Shown piece after piece: positions 45,923 through 53,871 of a stretch of 64,000 nucleotides of DNA; position 1 is the first letter of the stretch; each line of letters opens with the position of its first letter. Under the pieces are notes generated by a model. That model did no database searches. It worked only from the letters and a program-made list of their open reading frames with translations, and was not told the DNA's origin. The stretch is from Pigmentiphaga sp. NML080357. GTDB lineage: Bacteria > Pseudomonadota > Gammaproteobacteria > Burkholderiales > Burkholderiaceae_B. A program made the translations under genes and the position numbers. The stretch is from NCBI RefSeq assembly GCF_002188465.1, contig NZ_NINW01000038.1, forward strand, positions 62,001 through 126,000, in the 5' to 3' direction.

Positions 45923-46754
45923 GCGCGTGCTGCTGCGCCTGCCATTGCGCCAGGCGCCCGGCCGACGGCGCCTCCTGCCCGTCGGCCGCACTCAGCCAGC
46001 GCTTCCACCAGCTGCGGTACTGGTAAAGCGAGACCTCGCCGGTGATGTCGCTGCCTATCACGCGGCCCGCGAGCGCGTCCAGCGCCTGCGCCAGATGCGC
46101 CTCCGCCAGCACGCCCTGGTCCCAGTTGGTGCGCGCCACCTCGGGACTGAACACGTCCTTGTCGATAGATACGTAAGTCGGCTCGGACGAAGCCTCCAGC
46201 ATGGGCAGCACGGCCCGCATCAGCGCGTCGGGCCCGTCGAAACTGCGCACCGCTCCCGCCAGCCCGAGCAGCCTGGCCCAGCCCACGTCGACATTCATGC
46301 ACCAGTAGCTCAGCTTGCCGCCGGCCAGCGGACGCAGGTAGTTCTCCCAGCTGTGCCCCCAGCCCACGTCGCCCGACGTGATGCCGATCACGTGCACGTG
46401 GGACACGAACGGCAGCGCGGCGACGCGGCGCACCCACGAGCCGCAATGGATGCCGAACAGATAGCGCATGTTGTCGGGATGATTGTCGAACACCACCACC
46501 CGGAACGGCCCACGCAGCCGCTGGCGTTCGATGAGCGGCCAGCTCAGGTGGTGGAAATCGCCGCTGCCCATCAGCACCGGGCCGTGCCGCTCCGGCATGG
46601 CGGCGTCGAGTTCGCGCCGCAGCGTGCGGAAGGTGGACAGCGGGCAGCCGAAGCGCACCGCCTCCTGCCACGCCTGCAGCGGCAGGACCGTGGCACCCTC
46701 GACCAGGCCGCAGGCGTCATCGAAATTGAGGACCAGCGGCGCGCCGTCTTTCAT
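45876..46754 (-). CDS. ureohydrolase (arginase/agmatinase)-like enzyme
   Basis: A 292-residue arginase-fold protein. Metal ligands are placed as in the family: GDFHH (65-69, in place of GGDHS), D90-NHPD, and S-I-D198-K-D200. The surroundings differ from true arginases, including FDNHPDNMRYLFGIHCGSW and WDQGVL after the last motif, so it is a divergent branch. It overlaps the acyltransferase gene by ATGA and the end of cphA by 47 bases in antisense. A role in hydrolysing arginine or a guanidino compound linked to cyanophycin is likely but unproven. Confidence 0.82.
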   Translation of the reverse strand: MKDGAPLVLNFDDACGLVEGATVLPLQAWQEAVRFGCPLSTFRTLRRELDAAMPERHGPVLMGSGDFHHLSWPLIERQRLRGPFRVVVFDNHPDNMRYLFGIHCGSWVRRVAALPFVSHVHVIGITSGDVGWGHSWENYLRPLAGGKLSYWCMNVDVGWARLLGLAGAVRSFDGPDALMRAVLPMLEASSEPTYVSIDKDVFSPEVARTNWDQGVLAEAHLAQALDALAGRVIGSDITGEVSLYQYRSWWKRWLSAADGQEAPSAGRLAQWQAQQHALNARLIDRLSAASPR

Positions 46755-47863
46755 GAATGGTCCTCGCTCCAGGCGCGGTCGCCCTCGAAGCGGCCGGCAA
46801 AGCGCCTGAGCACCGCCCGCAGCAGCGGGTTGCGTATGTAGACGGCATGCCGGGTGAAAGTGAACGATGCGCCCAGGTAGGACTTGATCTCGGGATCTGT
46901 CCAGCCGGCGATGTAGTGGCGCAGTCCACGCTCCAGCGCGTATTCGAGATTGACCATCCAGCTGACGAAATACAGGTTGCAGTCCCGGGCCTCGGGATAG
47001 CGGAAACCGATGTACTTGTCCACCAGGTTGCCGTCGCACTCGAAGCAGAGGTTGTAGCCTATCATCCTGCCGCCATGCCGGTAGACGAAGACGATGCCCC
47101 CGCTCTCGCCGTCCTGCAGCACGCGCTCGAAGAAGGCCTCGGTCAACAGGTCGAAGTGCATCTCGCTCTGCGCGTACACGTTCATGTAGAGCGCATAGAA
47201 CTCCCGCAGCACCTCGGGATCGCGGAACCGCGGGTCGCCCGTCCTCACTCGTTCGATGTCCAGCTCGGCGCGCTTGCGCAGCTTGCGGCGGATATTCTTG
47301 CGCCGCGAATATGACAGCCGTTCGAGATAGCCGTCCTGGCTGGCGAAATCGATCGGGACATAGGCCAGCGCCTGCCCCTCGACCAGGACGAAGCCTTCGC
47401 GCTCGCAAGCCTGGGCCAGCGCGGCGGCGTGGTCGTTTTCCCGCCGGCTCAACAGGGGCGACGCCTGGGGCAGGTCCTTGACGATCAGGAACGGCTGCTG
47501 GCCGCCGTACTCCTCTTTCAACTGCGCCGCCAGGCGTGCCGGATCGCTGCCGCTGGCAAGCAGCGCATATTCCGATACGGTCGTGCCGACGAAAGCGGTG
47601 CGCGGCTGCAGCAGGCGCTGCCACAGCCGGAATCCCGGCAGGCGCCGCACCAGGCGCTTGGTGCCATCGTCGGCGGTAGTGAGCAGATCGAAGCGCGCGC
47701 GGAACATCGGACCGCCGGAGGCGGTCACCCACGCGGAAAACCCCTGGGGCGGGCAGGCCAGGAAATGGCCCACCAGCCCCTCGGGTTCAAGCCGGTTCAG
47801 GTACGGCCGTAGGAAATCCGGGGATGCCCCCGGACCGGCGCCATCAACCGCCGTTCTTTGCAC
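46751..47863 (-). CDS. FemAB/GNAT-like acyltransferase of the cyanophycin locus
   Basis: A 370-residue protein. The C-terminal half has the GNAT/FemAB-like core (LSYSRRKNIRRKLRKRAELD, GGIVFVYRHGGRMIGYNLCF, NLVDKYIGFRYPEARDCNL, YIAGWTDPEIKSYLGASF). Relatives act on peptidoglycan precursors or aminoacyl donors. Starts at a GTG 20 bases inside the aminotransferase gene and ends on the ureohydrolase ATG, so the three genes form one coupled operon. It may acylate an amino group of a cyanophycin-derived dipeptide or diamine. Confidence 0.8.
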   Translation of the reverse strand: MQRTAVDGAGPGASPDFLRPYLNRLEPEGLVGHFLACPPQGFSAWVTASGGPMFRARFDLLTTADDGTKRLVRRLPGFRLWQRLLQPRTAFVGTTVSEYALLASGSDPARLAAQLKEEYGGQQPFLIVKDLPQASPLLSRRENDHAAALAQACEREGFVLVEGQALAYVPIDFASQDGYLERLSYSRRKNIRRKLRKRAELDIERVRTGDPRFRDPEVLREFYALYMNVYAQSEMHFDLLTEAFFERVLQDGESGGIVFVYRHGGRMIGYNLCFECDGNLVDKYIGFRYPEARDCNLYFVSWMVNLEYALERGLRHYIAGWTDPEIKSYLGASFTFTRHAVYIRNPLLRAVLRRFAGRFEGDRAWSEDHS

Positions 47864-49220
47864 GAGTCAGCAACTGGTCGAGCAGGGCCAGGCCCTGGTC
47901 GATCTCTTCCGGCGTAATGTGCAGCGACGGCGCGAACGTGATGACGTTCTTGTAGTAGCCGCCCACGTCCAGGACCAACCCCATCTTCTTGCCCTTGTAG
48001 TCGAGATCGCCGGACAAGCCGATGTCCACCATGCGATCGAGCAGCGGCTTGTTGGGCGTGAACCCGTCCTCGGTGCAGATCTCGGCCCGCAGCGCGAGGC
48101 CCAGGCCGTCGACATCGCCGATCTCGCGGTGGCGCTTCTGCAGGTCCTTCAGGCCTTCCAGGAAATGCGCGCCGCGCGCCATCACCATGGATTCGTAGTC
48201 GGTCTCGGCCAGCATCTTCATGGTCTCCAGGCCGACGGCGGTGCCGAGCGGGTTGGAGGCGAAGGTGGAATGGGTCGAGCCCGGCGGGAACACCGTGGGG
48301 TTGATCAGCTCTTCGCGCGCCCACAGGCCGGCAAGCGGATTCAGCCCGTTGGTGAGCGCCTTGCCGAATACCAGCACGTCGGGCTTGACGCCGAAATGCT
48401 CGATGGCCCAGAGCTTGCCGGTGCGATAGAACCCCATCTGGATCTCGTCGACGACCAGCAGGATGCCGTACTGGTCCAGCACCTTCTTCAGGCCCTTGAA
48501 GAAGCCGGGCGGCGGCACGACATAGCCGCCCGTGCCCTGGATGGCCTCGACATAGAAGGCGGCATACTCGGCCTGCCCCACCTTCGGATCCCAGACACCG
48601 TTGTACTCGGTCTCGAACAGGCGGGCGAAACCGGCCACGCAATGCTCGCTGTATTCCTCGGGGGTCATCCCGCGCGGGCGGCGGAACGGATACGGGAACG
48701 GCACGAAATGGGCACGTTCGCCGAAGTGGCCATAGCGGCGGCGGTAGCGGTAGCTGGAAGTGATGGCCGAGGCGCCCAGGGTACGGCCATGGTAGCCGCC
48801 CTCGAAGGCGAACATCAGGCTCTTGCCCTCGGTAGCGTTGCGCACCAGCTTGAGGGAGTCCTCGACGGATTGCGATCCGCCGACGTTGAAATGCACGCGG
48901 CCCTTGTAGCCGAACTTGCGCTCGGCGTCCTGGGCGATGATCTTGGCCAGCTCGATCTTGGTCGGATGCAGGTACTGGCTGGCGACCTGCGGCAATACGT
49001 CGAGCTGCCGCTTGAGCACGTTGTTCAGGCGTTCGTTGCCATAGCCGAAATTGACGGCCGAATACCACATCTGCAGGTCGAGATACGGCGTGCCTTGGGC
49101 ATCGAACATGTAGCTGCCTTCGCAGCGGTCGAAAATCTTGGGGGGATTGACGTAATGGACGGTATCGCCGAACGAGCAGTATTGCGCTTCGTCGGCAAGC
49201 AGTTGGGATTCGGTGCTCAT
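47844..49220 (-). CDS. class III PLP aminotransferase (ornithine/diamine-type)
   Basis: A 458-residue aminotransferase. Family motifs are FNVGGSQSVEDSLKL, FAFEGGYHGRTLGA, LLVVDEIQMGFYRTGKLWA and the PLP lysine in VFGKALTNGLNPLAGLW, then HSTFASNPLGTA. Members use omega-amino groups of ornithine, lysine, diaminobutyrate or polyamines. First gene of the aminotransferase, acyltransferase, ureohydrolase operon converging on cphA. Function likely in nitrogen flow between arginine or ornithine and the polymer. Confidence 0.88.
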   Translation of the reverse strand: MSTESQLLADEAQYCSFGDTVHYVNPPKIFDRCEGSYMFDAQGTPYLDLQMWYSAVNFGYGNERLNNVLKRQLDVLPQVASQYLHPTKIELAKIIAQDAERKFGYKGRVHFNVGGSQSVEDSLKLVRNATEGKSLMFAFEGGYHGRTLGASAITSSYRYRRRYGHFGERAHFVPFPYPFRRPRGMTPEEYSEHCVAGFARLFETEYNGVWDPKVGQAEYAAFYVEAIQGTGGYVVPPPGFFKGLKKVLDQYGILLVVDEIQMGFYRTGKLWAIEHFGVKPDVLVFGKALTNGLNPLAGLWAREELINPTVFPPGSTHSTFASNPLGTAVGLETMKMLAETDYESMVMARGAHFLEGLKDLQKRHREIGDVDGLGLALRAEICTEDGFTPNKPLLDRMVDIGLSGDLDYKGKKMGLVLDVGGYYKNVITFAPSLHITPEEIDQGLALLDQLLTRAKNGG

Positions 49221-49611
49221 TAAGGGAAACCTCGGGGAGATCAGTTACAGCCGCAGTTATGGTGGGCCGAGCGCCCAACGCTTATCTTTATGATTGAGTT
49301 CTATCGGAAAGTCCCCACGACCTTCGCGACCCGCATCGCGAAGTATCGCAGAAATGCCGCGGGCTGTAGGCGCCCACAGGGCCTGAAGACCGCCCCTGTT
49401 GTAAGAGGCGCATAGGGTACGCGGCGGCATGGAACATTTCCATTACCATTCGGTTAGCCTGCATCGAAAGCCGCGCCTCCCGGCCCGCATGGCGGCTCCT
49501 TCGGCTCCCGCGCGGCCGCAACTGACAGTAAGATCACGTCTGGCCGCAACGCGCCGCCCCAAGGCGGACGTCCGCGCAGAGTCGACCCGCCAAACAGCCA
49601 CGCCCTACGTC
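49221..49611. other. 391-base divergent gap between the aminotransferase operon and the outer-membrane factor
   Basis: No gene is seen. A perfect dyad CTTCGCGA-N6-TCGCGAAG lies at 49322-49343. A weaker ACAGGG/CCCTGT pair lies at 49376-49399. Promoters for both directions must be here, but no clear -10/-35 pair was found. An in-frame extension of the next gene to 49429 is ignored because ATG 49612 gives a lipoprotein leader. Confidence 0.4.
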
Positions 49612-51159
49612 ATGCCGCTTTCCCGTTCCGCGCCGCCCAAGTCCGCCGGCCTGGCTCGTTCAGCACTCCGATCCGCGCTGGTTCTCGCCGCGTCGGTCCT
49701 CGCAGGATGCGCCAGCATTCCCGAGCCCACGCTGCAGGCCGACGTGCCGGCGCAGTGGCATAACACCCGCGCCGGCGCCCCGGCGCCCGACCCGGCCTCG
49801 TGGTGGAAAGCCTACGGCGATCCGCTGCTCGACGGCCTCGTCGAGCAGGCCCTGGCGGAAAACCTCACCGTCGCCGAGGCGCACGCGCGCCTGCAGGCAG
49901 CGCGCAAGCTGCACGGCGTGGCCGACACCCCCTACCGTCCCGAGCTCGCGTTCCGCACCCGCGACGCGGTCGCGGCCGATGCCCGCAGCTCTTACTTCCA
50001 GGCCGGCTTCGACGCGACCTGGGAATTGGGCCTCTTCGGCCGCTCGGAAGCCGCCGAGCGGCTCGCGCGCGCCGACCTCGACGCCGCCGCCGCGACCCTG
50101 CAGGGCGCACGGGTCAGCGTCGTGGCCGAAGTGGTCCGCACATACCGGGAATTGCGCCACGCCCAGGCGCGCGAACAGTTGCTGAACGAAGCGGTGGCAT
50201 TGCAGGAACGCCAGGTGGAACTGGTATCGCTGCGGCAACGCACGAGCCTGGCGTCCCGGATCGACACCGAGCGGGCGCAGGCGGCGCTGGAACAGGCACG
50301 CGCCGCGCTCGCCGATCCCGGCGTGGCAATACGCCAGAGCGCACTGCGGCTGGCAACGCTGCTGGGCCGCAACGAGCCTGATCCGGCCTGGACCCGCGCG
50401 CCGGCCGCGACCACGGTCGCGCCGATGCGCGCCGCCATCCGCAGCGCGCCGGCCGACATACTGCGCACGCGCCCCGACATCCAGATGGCCCAGGCGCGCG
50501 TGCTCGACGCCGCCGGTGCGCTGGGCATCGCCCGCGCCGATCTTTATCCGCGCCTGGGCCTGGGCGGTTCGCTGACCATCGCGAGCAACTTCGCCAACAA
50601 CTTCAATCGCCGGGGCGACGCCGCCACGAGTACGCAGGCGATCTTCTCACTCGGCCCCCTGATCGACATCCCCTTGTTCGACTGGGGACGGCGGCAGGCC
50701 ACCGAACGCGCTCGCGGCGACGAACTCGAGGCCGCGCTGCTGGCCTATCGGCAGGCCGTCCTGAATGGCGTGGCCGAGGCCGAGTCGGCGCTGATCGAAC
50801 TGGACGAGTACCGCCAGCGCCGCGAAGCCGAGGAACGGGCGCTCCAGGCCCTCGAGCGCGCGTCCGACCACGCCCGCCGGCTCACGGCTTCGAAGCTGTC
50901 GAGCGAATTCGACAACGCCGACCTGGCCTCGCGCCGCATCCAGGCCGGGCTGGCGCTATCGGCCACGACGCTGGCCCAGGACCTGGCCTTCATCTCGCTG
51001 CACAAGGCGGTGGGAGGAGGGGGGGTGCCCACTTCCTACGCGCTTCGCACGCCCCCTCAAGGGGGCGGCACTGGCGGACCGGCGGAGCCGGATCCGCGGT
51101 GCCCTGGGTGTGCCGGGGGGACGGCGGAAGTGGCTGCGGGCGTTGCCTGGCGGGACTGA
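49612..51159 (+). CDS. NodT-family outer-membrane efflux lipoprotein
   Basis: A 515-residue TolC-like channel. The leader from ATG 49612 (LRSALVLAASVLAGCAS) ends in lipobox VLAGC. Then come SWWKAYGDPLLDGLVEQAL and two OEP repeats with coiled coils (ILRTRPDIQMAQARVLDAAG, QAIFSLGPLIDIPLFDWGRR). The last 45 residues, from about VGGGGVP, are Gly/Pro-rich and come from a palindromic DNA repeat. One base separates it from the DevC-like permease. Together they match the ATPase and adaptor at 32657-34323. Confidence 0.9.
   Translation: MPLSRSAPPKSAGLARSALRSALVLAASVLAGCASIPEPTLQADVPAQWHNTRAGAPAPDPASWWKAYGDPLLDGLVEQALAENLTVAEAHARLQAARKLHGVADTPYRPELAFRTRDAVAADARSSYFQAGFDATWELGLFGRSEAAERLARADLDAAAATLQGARVSVVAEVVRTYRELRHAQAREQLLNEAVALQERQVELVSLRQRTSLASRIDTERAQAALEQARAALADPGVAIRQSALRLATLLGRNEPDPAWTRAPAATTVAPMRAAIRSAPADILRTRPDIQMAQARVLDAAGALGIARADLYPRLGLGGSLTIASNFANNFNRRGDAATSTQAIFSLGPLIDIPLFDWGRRQATERARGDELEAALLAYRQAVLNGVAEAESALIELDEYRQRREAEERALQALERASDHARRLTASKLSSEFDNADLASRRIQAGLALSATTLAQDLAFISLHKAVGGGGVPTSYALRTPPQGGGTGGPAEPDPRCPGCAGGTAEVAAGVAWRD
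51029..51133. repeat. palindromic repeat element inside the 3' end of the efflux gene
   Basis: The element is bounded by CCACTTCC (51029-51036) and GGAAGTGG (51126-51133). It contains the hairpin GCCCCCT-CA-AGGGGGC (51051-51066) and a GC-rich tail (GGCGGACCGGCGGAGCCGG). It resembles a short dispersed repeat I recall from Bordetella intergenic DNA. Here it is translated as the tail of the outer-membrane factor. Confidence 0.55.
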
Positions 51160-51160
51160 C

Positions 51161-52285
51161 ATGCTGGCGCGCAAGACTCTCATACACGAATGGCCCCGGT
51201 TCCTGCCGGCGGTGGTGGCGGTGGCTTTCTCGGGGCTGCTGCTCTTGGCGCAGGCCGGGCTGGTGCTCGGCATCTTCGGCAATGCCGCGGTCTACATCAA
51301 CGGCTCCAGCGGGGACCTGTGGGTGGGTTCGCCGGGCACGCAGAGCATCGACCAGGGGCTCGCGCTGAATCCGGACATCGAAATGCCCCTGCGCATGGAC
51401 CCGGGCATCTCCGCCGTAGAGCCCTTCTACCTGCGCTATGCCGAATGGCGCAGCCCCGAGGTGCGCGGCGGCATGAGCGTGGCGGTGTCGGGCATCAACA
51501 TCCGGCCGGACGGCATGCTGTTTTCCAGGGTGCTGCCGCTGGACCTGCGCGAGCGGCTGGCCGAGATCGGCACCATCATCGTGGACCGCGCGGATCTGCA
51601 CAAACTGGGCACGCGGCTGGGCGGCCAGGCCACGCTCAATGGCCATCCCGTTCGCGTGGTCGGCGTCGTCAGCGGCCTGCGCGCGCTCGACGGCGCCAAC
51701 GTGCTGGCCTCGTCCGATACCGCGCGCCTGATCAGTTCGCCCGAGGAAGGCGACCTCCCCACCTATTTCGTCGCCAAGGTGCGCGACCCGGCGCAGGCCC
51801 TGGCCGTGCGCGACCGCATCTCGCACCACCGCAGCTTCGGCGCCTACGAGGTCTGGACCAGCAAGGCGTTTTCCAAGAAAACCCAGTTGTACTGGCTGCT
51901 GCAGACCGGCGCCGGCGCGGGCGTGCTGTTCCTGGCCGCCGTGGTGTTCGTGGCGGGGGCGGCCATCACCAGCCAGACGCTGATCGCCGCCATCGCGGGA
52001 TCCATGCGGGCCTACGCCACGCTCAAGGCCATGGGCGTGGGAGTGGCCTCGCTGCGTACCGTGGTGCTGCAGCAAGCCTTCGGCGTGGGCCTGACCGGCA
52101 CGGCGCTGGCGGCCGTCCTGTGCGCCATACTGCTCTCCGTGGCGCACAGCCAGAATGTGCCGGTGCGCATGAGTCCGGTGGTGGCGCTGGTTTGCGCGGT
52201 CCTCGTGATGGGCATCGCGCTGATCTCCGGCCTGTTCGCCGTCCGCCGGCTGCACCGGGAAGACCCCGCTTCCCTGCTGCGTTGA
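51161..52285 (+). CDS. ABC exporter permease, DevC/FtsX-type
   Basis: A 374-residue permease. One N-terminal helix (FLPAVVAVAFSGLLLLAQAG) precedes a periplasmic MacB-like domain of about 230 residues. Three C-terminal helices follow (VLFLAAVVFVAGAAI, FGVGLTGTALAAVLCAILL, VVALVCAVLVMGIALISGLF), ending RLHREDPASLLR. No ATPase gene is adjacent; the gene ends against the convergent spermidine-synthase-like gene. The best partner is the DevA-like ATPase at 32657. Confidence 0.9.
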   Translation: MLARKTLIHEWPRFLPAVVAVAFSGLLLLAQAGLVLGIFGNAAVYINGSSGDLWVGSPGTQSIDQGLALNPDIEMPLRMDPGISAVEPFYLRYAEWRSPEVRGGMSVAVSGINIRPDGMLFSRVLPLDLRERLAEIGTIIVDRADLHKLGTRLGGQATLNGHPVRVVGVVSGLRALDGANVLASSDTARLISSPEEGDLPTYFVAKVRDPAQALAVRDRISHHRSFGAYEVWTSKAFSKKTQLYWLLQTGAGAGVLFLAAVVFVAGAAITSQTLIAAIAGSMRAYATLKAMGVGVASLRTVVLQQAFGVGLTGTALAAVLCAILLSVAHSQNVPVRMSPVVALVCAVLVMGIALISGLFAVRRLHREDPASLLR

Positions 52286-52286
52286 T

Positions 52287-53150
52287 TCAGTCGTGCAGCG
52301 GCCTGGCGTCGCGCGGCCAATCGCGCCGGGTGGTGAACATGGACAGCAGCCGCTCATCGTCGATTCCCATCGGGGCGAGCCGCGGCTGCCAGGCGCGGGC
52401 GCGGGCGGCCACGGCGCTGCGGTCGGGCAGGCGCCCGGCCACCGCGAGAATCACGCGGTTGGCGCTGCGCAGGTTGTAGAAATCGCCGAACACCTCGGCA
52501 TAGGTCGCCGATTCGCTCGCATACGAGCCGCTGGACGAAAAGGTATTGGCCGCGAGCACGCCTTCGGGCTCCAGGATGGCTCGCACCTCGCGCATGAATT
52601 CCACCGTCGACAGATGCCGCGGGATGTAGGTCTCGTCGAAGGCGTCGAGCATGATGAGATCGTAGCGTTCGCCGCCTCGCGCCGCCGCCTGCACGAACTC
52701 GCGCCCGTCGGCCACGTGCACCCGCATCGCCGGCCCTTCCTTGAAGCCGAAGAAGCGCCGCGCCACCCGCGCCACTGCAGGATCGATCTCGACCACGTCG
52801 ATGTGCGCGGCGGGCACCGCGGCGGCCAGCGCCATGGGGAGGCTGCCGCCTCCCAGTCCGATGACGAGAATCCGCCGGGGATCCGGGCGCAGATAAAGCG
52901 AAGCCATCATCATGCGGGTGTAGTCGAACAGCAGCGCCTGGGGCCGCTCGGGCGACTGGCAGGTCTGGCGGCCAGGCGCGGACACGCTGCCGAACTTCAT
53001 GCAGCGCTCGCCCGCGGACTCGTAGACCACGATGTCCTCGAAGGCCGATTTCTCGTTATGGAGTATGGTCTGCGCCGACAGCGGCATCGCCGCCGCCAGC
53101 GCCAGGCAACCCGCCGCGCACGCCCTCAGGCGCGAGTACCGCATGAACAT
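52287..53150 (-). CDS. exported spermidine-synthase-like protein
   Basis: A 287-residue methyltransferase-fold protein of the spermidine synthase family. It has VIGLGGGSLPMALA, VVEIDPAVARVARRFF and YDLIMLDAFDETYIPRHL. An apparent signal peptide precedes it (RLRACAAGCLALAAAMPLSAQ). Decarboxylated SAM is not expected in the periplasm, so either the leader is a membrane anchor with an inward catalytic domain, or the protein binds something else. Convergent with the permease gene. Confidence 0.75.
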   Translation of the reverse strand: MFMRYSRLRACAAGCLALAAAMPLSAQTILHNEKSAFEDIVVYESAGERCMKFGSVSAPGRQTCQSPERPQALLFDYTRMMMASLYLRPDPRRILVIGLGGGSLPMALAAAVPAAHIDVVEIDPAVARVARRFFGFKEGPAMRVHVADGREFVQAAARGGERYDLIMLDAFDETYIPRHLSTVEFMREVRAILEPEGVLAANTFSSSGSYASESATYAEVFGDFYNLRSANRVILAVAGRLPDRSAVAARARAWQPRLAPMGIDDERLLSMFTTRRDWPRDARPLHD

Positions 53151-53186
53151 GGGATCCCGCTCCGATGTCCTGGCGGACGACGAGGG

Positions 53187-53612
53187 CTATTGGTTGAGGA
53201 TGATGCTGGTGATGATGCCGGAGGCGATCGCGACCAGCAGGTACTCGGAACCGACCTGCACCCATTGATACCCCGGACGAGGCCGGTACAACCGGTGCGC
53301 GTGCCAGTCATGGACCACATAATAACCGCCGCGATGGTAATTGGGCAGGCGGTCGCCGCGCACCCAGCGGCGCGGGGGCGGCGGCGCCCAGCCACGGTGG
53401 ATGACGCGCGGGGCGTCGCGATAGCCATCGCGATATCCCTTGCGATAGTCGCGGTCGCGCCAGTGGTCGCGATCCCAGCGGCCATGCTTCTCGTAGTGGC
53501 CATGACCATGGCCATGGCCGCGGCCCCAGTCCCGATCTCCCTTGGCCTGGGCCGCAGCGCCCAGGGCGATGCCGGCACACGCCATCGCAACGACCAACGT
53601 CTTCTTGATCAT
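53187..53612 (-). CDS. RcnB-like small periplasmic protein
   Basis: A 141-residue protein with signal peptide MIKKTLVVAMACAGIALGAA. A His/Asp/Arg/Gly-rich segment (HGHGHGHYEKHGRWDRDHW) is followed by the RcnB-family core (RGDRLPNYHRGGYYVVHDW, GYQWVQVGSEYLLVAIASG). RcnB helps nickel/cobalt homeostasis in E. coli; the His-rich region supports metal binding. Single gene. Confidence 0.85.
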   Translation of the reverse strand: MIKKTLVVAMACAGIALGAAAQAKGDRDWGRGHGHGHGHYEKHGRWDRDHWRDRDYRKGYRDGYRDAPRVIHRGWAPPPPRRWVRGDRLPNYHRGGYYVVHDWHAHRLYRPRPGYQWVQVGSEYLLVAIASGIITSIILNQ

Positions 53613-53789
53613 GATGTCATTCCCGATAGAACCCGAAGCCGCGAGGCCGCGCCCACAAGGCGCAAGCAGCAAGCACACTTGGCTTTCGGTAGGCTGACTG
53701 TACACCGCGCTTGTGTATGCCTATTGCTACATACGTAATCAAACGTGATGCGACCCCGCCCGAAAGGCCGCCGCGCCCTGGCGCGACGC

Positions 53790-53822
53790 GGCCGGCGAGG
53801 TGTTGCAATGACGTCGCCGGCC
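53790..53822 (-). terminator. hairpin after the second Rieske gene
   Basis: GGCCGGCGA and TCGCCGGCC form a perfect 9-base stem with a 15-base loop, about 50 bases past the stop at 53872. No T-run. The rest of the 259-base gap up to the RcnB start holds no gene. Confidence 0.4.
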
Positions 53823-53871
53823 CGGCCTTCCCGCCTTGCCGGACGTCGCCGCTGCGAGACACCGCAGCCTG

